In this document: piece after piece, positions 30,397-40,277 of the stretch
How the letters are laid out: each line of letters starts with the position of its first letter
Position numbering within the stretch: position 1 is the stretch's first letter
NCBI RefSeq assembly: GCF_900099905.1
Contig: NZ_FNEE01000002.1
Location: forward strand, 434,001 to 498,000
Source of the DNA: Mesorhizobium muleiense
Lineage (GTDB): Bacteria; Pseudomonadota; Alphaproteobacteria; Rhizobiales; Rhizobiaceae
DNA: 64,000 nucleotides
Reading direction: 5' to 3'
Program-made: the position numbers and the translations under genes
The notes under the pieces: generated by a model
Told to the model about the DNA's origin: nothing
Database searches by the model: none
What the model saw: the letters and a program-made list of their open reading frames with translations, nothing else

Positions 30397-31023
30397 GTGA
30401 GCAGGCCCGTCGTCTACGGGGCGGACTACAGCGTCTATGTGCGCATCGTCCGCCTCGCACTCGAGGAAAAAGGCATCGGCTACGAACTTGTGCCGGTCGA
30501 CATCTTCGCGGCGGACGGCATTCCGGGCTGGTATTTCGACCATCAGCCGTTCGGCCGCATCCCGGCCTTCGAGCATGACGGGTTTCGCCTCCACGAGACC
30601 AGCGCGATCGCCCGCTATGTCGACGAAGCGTTCGACGGCCCGGCGTTGCAATCGATCGAAGCCCGGCCTCGCGCACGTATGAACCAGATCATCGGCATGC
30701 TCGACGCCTATGCCTATCGAGCCATGGTCTGGGATGTCGCCGTCGAGCGGCTGGAGAAAACGGCGCCTGACGAGGCTTTGATCGCCAATGGGCTTCTGCA
30801 GGCGGCGACAGTGCTTCGCGCACTCACCTCACTGAAAGCCGCCGGGCCGTGGCTGCTGGGCGAGCAACTGACGCTGGCCGACCTGCATGCAGCACCCATC
30901 ATCGGCTATTTCGTCAAGGTCACTGAGGGGCAAAACCTGCTGGCGGAGTTTGCCGATATTCGGGACTGGTGGGCTCGCATCGCCGGACGGGAGAGTTTTG
31001 CGAAGACCGAAAAGGCTGGGTGA
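30397..31023 (+). CDS. Glutathione S-transferase family protein
   Basis: 208 residues from a GTG directly after icd. Thioredoxin-fold N-terminal domain: SRPVVYGADYSVYVRIVRLALEEKGIGYE, then FGRIPAFEHDGFRLHETSAIARYVDEAF with the cis-Pro and Glu-Thr GSH site; helical C-terminal domain with LGEQLTLADLHAAPIIGYF. The start is uncertain because no clear Shine-Dalgarno sequence is seen; translation may be coupled to icd. Substrate unknown. Confidence 0.85.
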   Translation: MSRPVVYGADYSVYVRIVRLALEEKGIGYELVPVDIFAADGIPGWYFDHQPFGRIPAFEHDGFRLHETSAIARYVDEAFDGPALQSIEARPRARMNQIIGMLDAYAYRAMVWDVAVERLEKTAPDEALIANGLLQAATVLRALTSLKAAGPWLLGEQLTLADLHAAPIIGYFVKVTEGQNLLAEFADIRDWWARIAGRESFAKTEKAG

Positions 31024-31054
31024 CAGCAGGGGCCCGTGCCTGCCCGCTGGTGCG

Positions 31055-31112
31055 GCGCTCCCCTTGTCCCCCTTGTGGGAGAAGGTGGCCTCGCGAAGCG
31101 AGGTCGGATGAG
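31055..31112. repeat. Half copy of a rhizobial palindromic element (right half)
   Basis: CCCCTTGT...CTTGTGGGAGAAGGTGGCC...GGTCGGATGAG matches the right half of the complete element at 40120-40249. It lies just beyond the GST stop. The space from 31024 to 31361 (338 bases) otherwise shows no gene. Confidence 0.8.
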
Positions 31113-31292
31113 ACACATCGCCCGGCGCCGGGCGCCATCGTAGATGAAAGGTGCGCGGGCCGCTTTCTCTGGTATATCGGGTTTAAAATCGAGCCCTTGG
31201 CCCAAGTCGCTATCCGATTGAAATGAAACAGAGTTTGAAGTTACTTTCATGGCAGGGGTGTTCCAGCTTGGCACCAACAGCACTCCGGCCAG

Positions 31293-31350
31293 CACCCCTC
31301 ATCCGTCTTGGCGCTGCGCGCCAATCCACCTTCTCCCACAAGGGGAGAAG
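31293..31350. repeat. Half copy of a rhizobial palindromic element (left half)
   Basis: CACCCCTCATCCGTCTTGGCGC...CCACCTTCTCCCACAAGGGGAGAAG matches the left half of the element at 40120-40249. The two halves are in reversed order relative to the complete copy and about 180 bases apart. It may also end alaS transcription. Confidence 0.8.
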
Positions 31351-31361
31351 TCAAGACCCGA

Positions 31362-34028
31362 TCAGGCCGCCTCCAGGGCCGCTTTCACCGCAGCGATCGC
31401 GTCTTCGGCCCTTGAGGCGTCCGGGCCGCCGGCCTGGGCCATGTCAGGCCGACCGCCGCCGCCCTGCCCGCCCAATGCCGCGGACGCCACACGCACCAGA
31501 TCGACAGCGCTGAAGCGGCCGGTCAGGTCGTCGGTGACGCCGACCACGACGCTGGCCTTGTTGTCCTCGCCGGCGCCGACGAAGACGACGACGCCGGAGC
31601 CGAGCGACTTCTTGCCGGCATCGGCCAATGGCTTCAAATCCTTCGGCGCGACGCCCGATACCGCCTTGCCGAGGAAACCGACACCGGCAATGGTCTCGTT
31701 CTCGGCAGGCACGCCGGCTGGCGAGCGGTCGCCCAGCGCCAGTTTCTTGCGCGCTTCGGTCAGTTCTTTCTCGAGCTTCTTGCGCTCGTCGAGCAGCGCC
31801 TCGACGCGCGCCGGCACGTCGGCCGGCGAAATCTTCAGCGCCGCCGCAGTGGCCTTCAACCGTTTGTCCTGCTCGTCGAGATGCTTTCTGGCCGCCTCTC
31901 CGGTCAGCGCCTCGATGCGGCGCACGCCGGCAGCGACTGCACTGTCCGACACGATGCGCACCAGACCGATGTCGCCGGTCGCCCTGACATGCGTGCCGCC
32001 GCATAGCTCGACCGAATAAGGCCGGTTGGCCCTGGCGCCATGCAAGCCCGTGCCCATCGAAACGACGCGCACCTCGTCGCCATACTTTTCGCCGAACAGC
32101 GCCATGGCGCCTTCGGCGATGGCATCGTCAACCGACATCAGCCGCGTGGTGACCGGACTGTTCTGAACGACGATCTCGTTCGCCATCCGCTCGACCTCTT
32201 CGATCTCGTCAGGCGAGATCGGCTTGTTGTGCGAAATGTCGAAGCGCAGACGCTCGGGCGCGACCAGTGAGCCCTTCTGCGCGACATGGGTGCCTAGCAC
32301 CTCGCGCAGCGCTTCGTGGATCAGATGCGTCGCGGAATGGTTCGCGCGCAGCCTGGAGCGGCGCGCATGGTCGACCTTCAGTTCGACGGTCGCGCCCGTG
32401 TCGACCGTGCCGTCGGCCACCTTGCCGAGATGCACGAAAAGCCCGTCGGCCTTCTTCTGCGTATCGGAGATCTCGATTGAGAACCCTTCGCCTGAAATGA
32501 CGCCGGTATCGCCCACCTGGCCGCCGGATTCGCCATAGAACGGCGTCTGGTTGACGACTACGGCAACCGCCTCGCCGTTGGCGGCGCTGTCGACGATCTT
32601 GCCGTCCCTGACCAGCGCCTGGATAAGGCCTTCCGCCTGCTCGGTCTCGTAGCCGAGGAACTCGGTGGCGCCATGCTTCTCGCGCACCGGGAACCACACT
32701 GTTTCGGTCGCCGCCTCGCCGGAACCAGCCCAGCTCTTGCGCGCCTCGGCCTTCTGCTGCTCCATCGCATTGGTGAAGCCGGCAAGATCGACCGAGATGT
32801 TGCGCTGACGCAGCGCGTCCTGCGTCAGATCGAGCGGAAAGCCATAGGTGTCGTAGAGCTTGAAGGCGGTCTCGCCATCCAGCATGTCGCCGGCACCCAG
32901 CTTTTCCGTCGCTTCCGAAAGCAGGCCCAAGCCGCGCACCAGCGTCTTGCGGAAACGGGTTTCTTCAAGCTTCAGCGTCTCGGTGATCATCTGTTCGCCG
33001 CGCACCAGTTCCGGATAGGCCTGGCCCATCTCGCGCACCAGCGCCGGCACCAGCTGCCACATCAGCGGATCACCGGCGCCCAAAAGCTGCGCGTGGCGCA
33101 TGGCGCGGCGCATGATGCGACGCAGCACGTAGCCGCGGCCCTCATTGGACGGCAGCACGCCGTCGGCCACCAGAAAGCAGGACGAACGCAAATGGTCGGC
33201 GATGACGCGGAACGATCCGACGGTGTCGGCATCCGGACCGCGGCCGAGTGCGGATGACGCGGCCTCGATCAGGTGACGGAACAGGTCGGTCTCGAAGACG
33301 CTCTCGACCCCTTGCAGAATGGAGGCCATGCGCTCCAGGCCCATGCCGGTGTCGATCGACGGGCGCGGCAGGTCGATGCGCTCATCCTTCGTCACCTGTT
33401 CATACTGCATGAACACCAGGTTCCAGAATTCGAGGAAACGGTCGCCATCCTCCTCGGGGCTGCCGGGAGGGCCGCCCCAGATGTGCTCGCCACGGTCGAT
33501 GAAGATCTCCGAGCACGGACCGCAAGGTCCGGTGTCGCCCATCGCCCAGAAATTGTCCGACGTCGGAATGCGGATGATGCGATCGTCGGAAAAGCCGGCG
33601 ATCTTCTTCCAGTAGCCGGCAGCCTCGTCGTCGGTGTGATAGACCGTGACCAGCAGCTTGTCCTTCTTCAGCCCGAACTCCCTGGTGATCAGGTTCCAGG
33701 CAAGCTCGATGGCGCGCTCCTTGAAATAGTCGCCGAACGAGAAATTACCGAGCATCTCGAAGAAGGTCAGGTGGCGCGCGGTGTAGCCGACATTGTCGAG
33801 GTCGTTGTGCTTGCCGCCGGCGCGAACACTCTTCTGAGCCGTCGTGGCACGCGAATAGGGTCGCTTTTCCAGGCCGGTGAAAACGTTCTTGAACTGCACC
33901 ATGCCGGCATTGGTGAACATCAGTGTCGGGTCGTTGCGCGGCACCAGCGGGCTCGACGCGACGACCTCGTGACCCTCCTTGCGGAAATAGTCGAGGAATG
34001 TCGACCGGATCTCGTTCACGCCACTCAT
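31362..34028 (-). CDS. alaS: Alanyl-tRNA synthetase
   Basis: 888-residue class II synthetase. N-terminal catalytic core ([23 protein letters not shown], then [14 protein letters not shown]), the editing domain with the Zn-type motif [17 protein letters not shown] and [13 protein letters not shown], and the C-Ala domain with a [12 protein letters not shown] segment near the end. Full length. The C-terminus lies close to a palindromic repeat. It follows recA in the usual Rhizobiales order. Confidence 0.98.
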   Translation of the reverse strand: MSGVNEIRSTFLDYFRKEGHEVVASSPLVPRNDPTLMFTNAGMVQFKNVFTGLEKRPYSRATTAQKSVRAGGKHNDLDNVGYTARHLTFFEMLGNFSFGDYFKERAIELAWNLITREFGLKKDKLLVTVYHTDDEAAGYWKKIAGFSDDRIIRIPTSDNFWAMGDTGPCGPCSEIFIDRGEHIWGGPPGSPEEDGDRFLEFWNLVFMQYEQVTKDERIDLPRPSIDTGMGLERMASILQGVESVFETDLFRHLIEAASSALGRGPDADTVGSFRVIADHLRSSCFLVADGVLPSNEGRGYVLRRIMRRAMRHAQLLGAGDPLMWQLVPALVREMGQAYPELVRGEQMITETLKLEETRFRKTLVRGLGLLSEATEKLGAGDMLDGETAFKLYDTYGFPLDLTQDALRQRNISVDLAGFTNAMEQQKAEARKSWAGSGEAATETVWFPVREKHGATEFLGYETEQAEGLIQALVRDGKIVDSAANGEAVAVVVNQTPFYGESGGQVGDTGVISGEGFSIEISDTQKKADGLFVHLGKVADGTVDTGATVELKVDHARRSRLRANHSATHLIHEALREVLGTHVAQKGSLVAPERLRFDISHNKPISPDEIEEVERMANEIVVQNSPVTTRLMSVDDAIAEGAMALFGEKYGDEVRVVSMGTGLHGARANRPYSVELCGGTHVRATGDIGLVRIVSDSAVAAGVRRIEALTGEAARKHLDEQDKRLKATAAALKISPADVPARVEALLDERKKLEKELTEARKKLALGDRSPAGVPAENETIAGVGFLGKAVSGVAPKDLKPLADAGKKSLGSGVVVFVGAGEDNKASVVVGVTDDLTGRFSAVDLVRVASAALGGQGGGGRPDMAQAGGPDASRAEDAIAAVKAALEAA

Positions 34029-34147
34029 GAATACTGCCTTTTAGCTTTTAGAGAGAGCCGCCGGCGCGGCCGACGGCAAATGGACATGGCCTTTTAGCCG
34101 CCGCGTTGCACCCTGTCCAGAAACACGGAATTGGGCCAATTTGCGGG

Positions 34148-34258
34148 GCTTGCCGGTCATCTCGTTGCCGGCCTGCCGGTCATCTCGTTGCCGGCTTGCC
34201 GGTCATCTCGTTGCCGGCCTCCCGGTCATCTCGTTGCCGGCTTGCCGGTCATCTCGGC
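34148..34258. repeat. 23-bp tandem repeat array
   Basis: About 4.7 copies of a 23-bp unit (GGTCATCTCGTTGCCGGC plus a variable CTGCC, TTGCC or CTCCC). GGTCATCTCG recurs at 34155, 34178, 34201, 34224 and 34247. It lies in the 355-base alaS-recA intergenic region, which has no other supportable feature. Units alternate between two versions, pointing to expansion by a dimer. Confidence 0.9.
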
Positions 34259-34383
34259 ACCACCGCTGAAACGCAAACCGCCGGCGCTAGGCCGGCGGTT
34301 CGAACGCAACAATACAGGACTCGATTACACAGGCTGGAGCTGATGCGCGGGAATCATGGCCAAACTCCGGCCACTGCCGAAGC

Positions 34384-35481
<1,098 letters not shown>

Positions 35482-35539
35482 GATACATCACCCCTTGGTC
35501 GTCAATGAAGGCCGGACAATCCGTAATCCCTATCAATTT

Positions 35540-35620
35540 GTACCTTTTTTGTTCTCGATTGGCAAGGGGATACAACCGATTGAAAAACCAACAATATCCG
35601 GATTTGTTCTTTTTTTGTTT
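35540..35620. promoter_or_regulatory. Candidate LexA/SOS sites in the recA promoter
   Basis: Three near-consensus words: GTAC-N7-GTTC (35540-35554) and GTTC-N7-GTTT (35606-35620), each one base off the alphaproteobacterial GTTC-N7-GTTC box, and TTG-N11-CAA (35559-35575), the form I recall for Rhizobium recA. The T-rich setting makes chance matches possible, so which one is used is open. Confidence 0.4.
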
Positions 35621-35757
35621 CGTGTTTTCACCCAGGATGCATCCCGGCTTCACCCGCAGGATTCTGCTAGGCATCTTCCGAATCGCGCCTCCGGTTGCCG
35701 GGTTCGGCCGGACAACCTAGTCTCCACCCGGCAGCAGCAAAGGTCATCTCACTGGGC

Positions 35758-36678
35758 ATGATGAAGTCGCCGACGATCCTGGCAGTAGGCGGCGCCTATA
35801 TCGAGCGGCGCGGCCAGGTTTCGGGCGCCTTCGTGCCGGCGGCGTCGAACCCCGGCACGATGCGCGAGGAAGTCGGCGGCGCCGTCTTCAATGCGCTGCG
35901 CTGCGCCGTGCGCCGCGGCGTCTCCGGCTCGCTGCTTTCGGTACGGGGCGGCGATGTTCTGGCCGATACGCTTTCACGCGCCATTGCTGCAGCCGGCATT
36001 GCCGATCTTTCCGTGGTGTTCCTCGATCGCACGACGCCGAGCAACACAGTGCTGATCGACGGCGACGGCGCGCTGATCGCCGGCCTCGCCGACATGGCGC
36101 TCTACGACCTGGCGCTTGCCAAGCAGATCCGCCGTGCCAAGGTGCGCGAGGCAATCAGCACCGCTGATGCAGTCCTTTGCGACGCAAACCTGCCGTCGGC
36201 GGCGCTCGAGCGGCTGGTAGCGCTTGCAGCCGACAAGCCCGTGTTTGCACTTGCCGTTTCGCCCAGCAAGGCGGCGCGGCTGACGCTGGTGCTTGAGTTT
36301 CTGGCGATGGCCTTCATGAACCGGCACGAGGCCGGCGCGCTTACCGGCGCCGACGTCGATGCCGACGAGCGTGGCATTATCGACGGCCTAAGACGCGCCG
36401 GCCTGAAAAGCGGCGTGGTCACCGCTGGTGACGGTCCGGTGCTGGGTTTCGACGCGGCCGGCGCCTTCTCGATCCTGCCACCGAAAAAAGTCACGGTCGG
36501 CGCCGCCGATGCGCTGGCGGGCGCGACGATGGCCGCCCTGCTGCGCGGCCTAACGCTGGGCGCAGCGCTGCGCGAAGGCGTTGCCGCAGCAATGCTCGCC
36601 GTCGAGAGCGCCGCCTTCACGAGCGCTATCTTTGCCGAGGCGCTGGCATTCGTGCCCGAGGCGCGCGACCTGGCATGA
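35758..36678 (+). CDS. PfkB-family carbohydrate/nucleoside kinase
   Basis: 306-residue ribokinase-like sugar kinase. N-terminal GGAYIERRGQV, glycine-rich GGAVFNALRCAVRRG, and a C-terminal ATP/anion-hole motif GAADALAGATMAALLRG in which the catalytic Asp is kept. The overall pattern (short N-terminus, TTPSNTVLIDGDG segment) resembles pseudouridine or nucleoside kinases, but no psuG partner lies nearby, so the substrate is unassigned. Start: ATG 35758 or 35761. Divergent from recA. Confidence 0.82.
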   Translation: MMKSPTILAVGGAYIERRGQVSGAFVPAASNPGTMREEVGGAVFNALRCAVRRGVSGSLLSVRGGDVLADTLSRAIAAAGIADLSVVFLDRTTPSNTVLIDGDGALIAGLADMALYDLALAKQIRRAKVREAISTADAVLCDANLPSAALERLVALAADKPVFALAVSPSKAARLTLVLEFLAMAFMNRHEAGALTGADVDADERGIIDGLRRAGLKSGVVTAGDGPVLGFDAAGAFSILPPKKVTVGAADALAGATMAALLRGLTLGAALREGVAAAMLAVESAAFTSAIFAEALAFVPEARDLA

Positions 36679-36689
36679 AATCCTGGATG

Positions 36690-36808
36690 TTGGCGCCGCC
36701 CCTCAACCCCCTGCCGGGACCTTCTCCCCGTGAAGGACGGGGAGAAGGGGCTTGGCCGCGACGCCGGCGACCCCTCTCCCCGTCCTTCACGGGGAGGGGC
36801 GGCGCCAA
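36690..36808. repeat. 119-bp palindromic element with 14-bp terminal inverted repeats
   Basis: Perfect ends TTGGCGCCGCCCCT (36690-36703) and AGGGGCGGCGCCAA (36795-36808). The inner sequence holds two further palindromes, CTTCTCCCCGTGAAGGACGG and CTCCCCGTCCTTCACGGGGA. It sits between convergent genes and could act as a bidirectional terminator. Confidence 0.85.
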
Positions 36809-36849
36809 CCTGGAGCGATTGTCTTTAGCTGAGTGGCTAGCGGACACAC

Positions 36850-37173
36850 CTATTTGCCGGCACGCAGCCCCGCCTCATAGGCCAGGCGTGCCCAGACCGC
36901 CATCTCATCCGGATCGTCGAAGGCGCTGTCGGGAACGCTCCAATACGGCATCGACACCAGCTTGCCGTGCCGCGACCCCGTATAGGTCCATTGCCGGCAG
37001 CCGGCCGCCTCGAATTCGGGCGCGCTTTCCGCATCGGCTTTCAGCATCAATTCGTCACGAATGACGATGGCGACGATCACGCCGTCGAAATAGATGCCCT
37101 TGCCGCCGAACATCTTGCGAATGCTGACCGGTCCGAGGCCTTCGAAAAGTTCGGCAATGCGTTCATTGTCCAT
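36850..37173 (-). CDS. TfoX/Sxy N-terminal domain protein
   Basis: 107-residue single-domain protein: IAELFEGLGPVSIRKMFGGKGIYFDGVIVAIVIRDELMLKAD is the TfoX-N core, with a C-terminal YWSVPDSAFDDPDEMAVWARLAYEAGL. It lacks the TfoX C-terminal DNA-related domain, so a competence-regulator role as in Haemophilus should not be assumed. Function in Rhizobiales is unknown. Stands alone. Confidence 0.85.
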   Translation of the reverse strand: MDNERIAELFEGLGPVSIRKMFGGKGIYFDGVIVAIVIRDELMLKADAESAPEFEAAGCRQWTYTGSRHGKLVSMPYWSVPDSAFDDPDEMAVWARLAYEAGLRAGK

Positions 37174-37264
37174 GCCGCGATCATGTCACCCGGATTTCCC
37201 CTTGTCATCGCCGCAGCCGGCACCATCCTGACAAGTTGAAAGCCAATTTCGCCGGAGTTTTTTC

Positions 37265-37762
37265 ATGCCGCTTCTGCTCAAAGGGTCCTGCCGGTGCAAT
37301 GCTGTCCGCTTCGAGGTGGAAAGCCACACGCCGGTGCCGTTCATGCTGTGCTACTGCTCGATCTGCCGCAAGCAGCAGGGCGGCGGTGGCTTTGCCATCA
37401 ATCTCGGTGCCGATTTCGAGACGCTGAAAATCAAGGGCAAGCGCCATCTTGGCGTCTACCAGGCCGAGATCGAGGACGACGAGCATCCGCAATGCGAGAT
37501 CTCGTCAGGCGAGCGGAATTTCTGCAAAAAATGTGGTTCGGCACTGTGGCTCTATGACCGGACCTGGCCGGAACTGGTCCACCCCTTCGCCTCGGCGATC
37601 GACACAGACCTGCCGAAACCGCCTGAAAAGGTGCACCTCATGCTGAAATACAAGGCGAACTGGGTCGAGCCCGAAATCGGCAAGGACGACAAGGTCTTCG
37701 ACGTCTATCCCGAGGAATCGATCGCAGACTGGCACAAACGAACGGGAATGTGGGTGGATTAG
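37265..37762 (+). CDS. GFA-family protein (glutathione-dependent formaldehyde-activating fold)
   Basis: 165 residues with the two Zn sites of the family: CRCNAVRFEV near residues 9-11 plus CYCSICRK near 29-34, and FCKKCGSALW near 87-92. Family members include Gfa and centromere V-like proteins; most bacterial copies have no proven reaction. Not in an operon. A palindromic repeat follows it. Confidence 0.88.
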   Translation: MPLLLKGSCRCNAVRFEVESHTPVPFMLCYCSICRKQQGGGGFAINLGADFETLKIKGKRHLGVYQAEIEDDEHPQCEISSGERNFCKKCGSALWLYDRTWPELVHPFASAIDTDLPKPPEKVHLMLKYKANWVEPEIGKDDKVFDVYPEESIADWHKRTGMWVD

Positions 37763-37808
37763 CATTTCTTCGCCCCGTTTACGGCAGGGCAATCGCACGT
37801 GGGTAAGT

Positions 37809-37953
37809 GCCCCTCACCCGGATTGCCAACCGAATTGCGAAGGGCAATTCGGGGCAATCCGACCTCTCCCCGAGGGGAGAGGAGGTCGCCAGCGGTGATG
37901 CCAACCTCTTCTCCCCGGCGGGGAGAAGGTGGCCCGAAGGGCCGAATGAGGGG
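37809..37953. repeat. Palindromic intergenic element (second family)
   Basis: Begins CCCCTCACCCGGATTGCC and ends GGCCGAATGAGGGG with three internal hairpins (GAATTGCGAAGGGCAATTC, CTCTCCCCGAGGGGAGAG, CTTCTCCCCGGCGGGGAGAAG). It lies between the convergent GFA and sufA genes. Confidence 0.75.
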
Positions 37954-37973
37954 GACACGAGGAGAAGGGAAGA

Positions 37974-38354
37974 TCAGGCCGATGCGCGCGCCTCGGCCAA
38001 GGCCTTCAGATCGGCCGGCTTGAGCTCCACCGATTCGCCGCAGCCGCAGGCCGAGCTCTGGTTCGGGTTGCGGAAGGTGAAGCCAGTGCGCAGCGTCGTC
38101 TGCTCGAAATCCATCTCGGTGCCGAACAGGAAAAGCGCTGCCTCAGGCGCGACATAGACATGGGCGCCGTCGCGCTCGATATGATCGTCCTTGGTGTTGG
38201 GCTCGGTCACCAGGTCGACCGTATATTCCATGCCGGCGCAGCCGCCCTTCTTGATGCCAAGGCGAATGCCATGCGCATTCTCACGGGTCGCGACGATCTC
38301 GCGAACCCGATCGGAAGCCTTTTCGGTCATCGTGATGACGGCGAAGCGTCCCAT
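37974..38354 (-). CDS. sufA: Iron-sulfur cluster assembly scaffold/carrier SufA (HesB/IscA family)
   Basis: 126-residue A-type carrier. The three Cys of the family are present: GCAGMEYTVDLV (first Cys) and SACGCGES near the C-terminus. It takes Fe-S clusters from the SufBCD scaffold to apoproteins. The start is the ATG at 38354 with AAAAGAA upstream. Last gene of the suf operon on the minus strand, 89 bases after sufT. Confidence 0.92.
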   Translation of the reverse strand: MGRFAVITMTEKASDRVREIVATRENAHGIRLGIKKGGCAGMEYTVDLVTEPNTKDDHIERDGAHVYVAPEAALFLFGTEMDFEQTTLRTGFTFRNPNQSSACGCGESVELKPADLKALAEARASA

Positions 38355-38443
38355 TCTTTTTCTCCGCGTTCGCGCAGGTTCAAGGCCTGCGGAATGAGTC
38401 TTCACCTAAAATGGTGAAGTTTTCTGCCTGGCGCAAGTGCGCC

Positions 38444-38845
38444 TCAATACCAGCCCACCGCGACCTGCGCCTCTTCCGACATGCGGTCGGGCGACCAGGG
38501 CGGATCGAAGGTCATGTTGACCTCGACGCCGGAAACGCCTTCGACGGCGCCGACGGCATTTTCCACCCAGCCCGGCATTTCGCCGGCCACCGGGCAGCCC
38601 GGCGCGGTCAGGGTCATGTCGATCTTGACCGAGCGGTCGTCCTCGATGTCGATCTTGTAGATCAGGCCGAGCTCATAGATGTCGGCCGGGATTTCCGGGT
38701 CGTAGACCGTCTTCAGCGCCGAAACGATGTCGTCGGTCAGCCGTGCCAGTTCGTCGGCGGGAATGGCTGAGGCGGAAACCACCTCATTGGTTACCGTTTC
38801 CGACGTGGTCTCAGCGGTGTGGCCTGCATCATCCATGATCGTCAT
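38444..38845 (-). CDS. sufT: SUF system Fe-S assembly protein SufT (MIP18/DUF59 family)
   Basis: 133 residues with the DUF59 core DIVSALKTVYDPEIPADIYELGLIYKIDI, then TLTAPGCPVAGEMPGWVENAV, which carries the family's Cys, and the FDPPWSPDRMSEEAQ motif. SufT proteins aid Fe-S maturation under stress. The start overlaps the sufS stop (ATGA), so it is translationally coupled. Confidence 0.93.
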   Translation of the reverse strand: MTIMDDAGHTAETTSETVTNEVVSASAIPADELARLTDDIVSALKTVYDPEIPADIYELGLIYKIDIEDDRSVKIDMTLTAPGCPVAGEMPGWVENAVGAVEGVSGVEVNMTFDPPWSPDRMSEEAQVAVGWY

Positions 38846-40083
38846 CCGAAGAACTTTCGCGCTTTTTCGAGCGCATCGGCCAAAGCGTCGACTTCGGCTC
38901 TGGTGTTATACATGCCGAACGATGCCCTGCATGTGGAGGTTACGCCAAAACGTTTCAACAGCGGCTGGGCGCAATGGGTGCCGGCACGGACGGCGACGCC
39001 TTGCCTGTCGATCACCATCGACACGTCGTGGGCATGAATGCCTTGCAGTTCGAAGGAGATGATGGCGCCCTTGTCAGGCGCATCGCCGAAGATGCGCAGC
39101 GAATTGATGGCGCGCAGCCGCTGATGGGCATAATCCCTGAGATCGGCCTCGTGGGCGGCGATGCGCTCGCGGCCGATCTTTTCCATATATTCGAGCGCCG
39201 CACCCAGCCCGATCGCCTGGACGATCGGCGGCGTGCCTGCCTCGAAACGGTGCGGCGGATCGTTGTAGGTGACGATGTCTTGCGTCACCTCCTCGATCAT
39301 CTCGCCGCCGCCCATGAACGGGCGCATGCGCTCCAGCATGTCCTTCTTGCCATAGAGCACGCCGATGCCCGAGGGCCCATAAACCTTGTGGCCGGTGAAG
39401 ACGAAGAAATCGCAGTCGAGGTCCTGCACGTCAATCGGCATGTGCACGGCGCTCTGGCTGCCGTCGACCAGCACCGGAATGCCGCGCGCATGCGCGATGC
39501 GGACGATCTCCTTGATCGGCGTCACCGTGCCCAGCGCATTCGACATGTGCGTGATGGCGACCAGTTTTGTGCGGTCGGTCAGCCGTTTCTCGAACTCCTC
39601 GATGTGGAAGATGCCGAGATCGTCGACCGGCACCCAGACCAGCTTCGCGCCCTGCCGCTCGCGGATGAAATGCCACGGCACGATGTTGGAATGGTGTTCC
39701 ATGATCGACAGGACTATTTCATCGCCCTCGCCGATATTGGGCATGCCATAACCATAGGCAACGGTGTTGATCGCCGCGGTCGTGTTCGACGTGAAGACGA
39801 TGTTGTCGGTGCTTGGCGCGTTGAGGAATCTTTGCACTATCTTGCGCGCGTTCTCAAAGGCGTCGGTCGAGGCATTCGACAGGAAATGCAGCCCGCGATG
39901 GACATTGGCATATTCCTGGGCGTAGGCGTGCTGGATGGCGTCGAGCACGGCCTGCGGCTTCTGCGCCGAGGCGCCATTGTCGAGATAGACCAGCGGTTTG
40001 CCGTAGACTTGCCGCGACAGGATCGGAAAGTCGCGGCGGATCGCCTCGACGTCGTAGGGAATGTTTTCGACTTTCTGGTCCAT
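38842..40083 (-). CDS. sufS: Cysteine desulfurase SufS (group II)
   Basis: 413-residue PLP enzyme that takes sulfur from cysteine for the SUF scaffold. SufS motifs: YLDNGASAQKP, NVHRGLHFLSNASTDAFE, the PLP-Lys in FTGHKVYGPSGIGVLYGK and the short active-site loop RAGTHCAQPLL with the catalytic Cys, which marks group II enzymes. Located between sufD and sufT. A long palindromic repeat lies between it and sufD. Confidence 0.97.
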   Translation of the reverse strand: MDQKVENIPYDVEAIRRDFPILSRQVYGKPLVYLDNGASAQKPQAVLDAIQHAYAQEYANVHRGLHFLSNASTDAFENARKIVQRFLNAPSTDNIVFTSNTTAAINTVAYGYGMPNIGEGDEIVLSIMEHHSNIVPWHFIRERQGAKLVWVPVDDLGIFHIEEFEKRLTDRTKLVAITHMSNALGTVTPIKEIVRIAHARGIPVLVDGSQSAVHMPIDVQDLDCDFFVFTGHKVYGPSGIGVLYGKKDMLERMRPFMGGGEMIEEVTQDIVTYNDPPHRFEAGTPPIVQAIGLGAALEYMEKIGRERIAAHEADLRDYAHQRLRAINSLRIFGDAPDKGAIISFELQGIHAHDVSMVIDRQGVAVRAGTHCAQPLLKRFGVTSTCRASFGMYNTRAEVDALADALEKARKFFG

Positions 40084-40119
40084 TTCGAAGTCCTTGCCGC
40101 TCTACGCCGCGTTCGTTCC

Positions 40120-40249
40120 AACACCCCTCATCCGTCTTGGCGCTACGCGCCAATCCACCTTCTCCCACAAGGGGAGAAGGAGAGGCGCTCTTCCTTCTCC
40201 CCTTGTGGGAGAAGGTGGCCGAGCGGAGCTCGGTCGGATGAGGGGTGTT
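40120..40249. repeat. Complete 130-bp palindromic element with 15-bp terminal inverted repeats
   Basis: Perfect ends AACACCCCTCATCCG (40120-40134) and CGGATGAGGGGTGTT (40235-40249), with nested inner arms around CTTCTCCCACAAGGGGAGAAG and its inverse. Located inside the suf operon between sufD and sufS; on mRNA it would form one long hairpin, which may alter the ratio of sufBCD to sufST products. Confidence 0.9.
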
Positions 40250-40277
40250 GGCCGAAGCGCCCAACCCTCACCCACTG

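Noticed and set aside
34131..34343. Open frame across the 23-bp repeat array, possible repeat protein or CRISPR
   Set aside because: The units are contiguous without spacers, there are no cas genes, and the frame has no ribosome-binding site; it is a simple tandem repeat.
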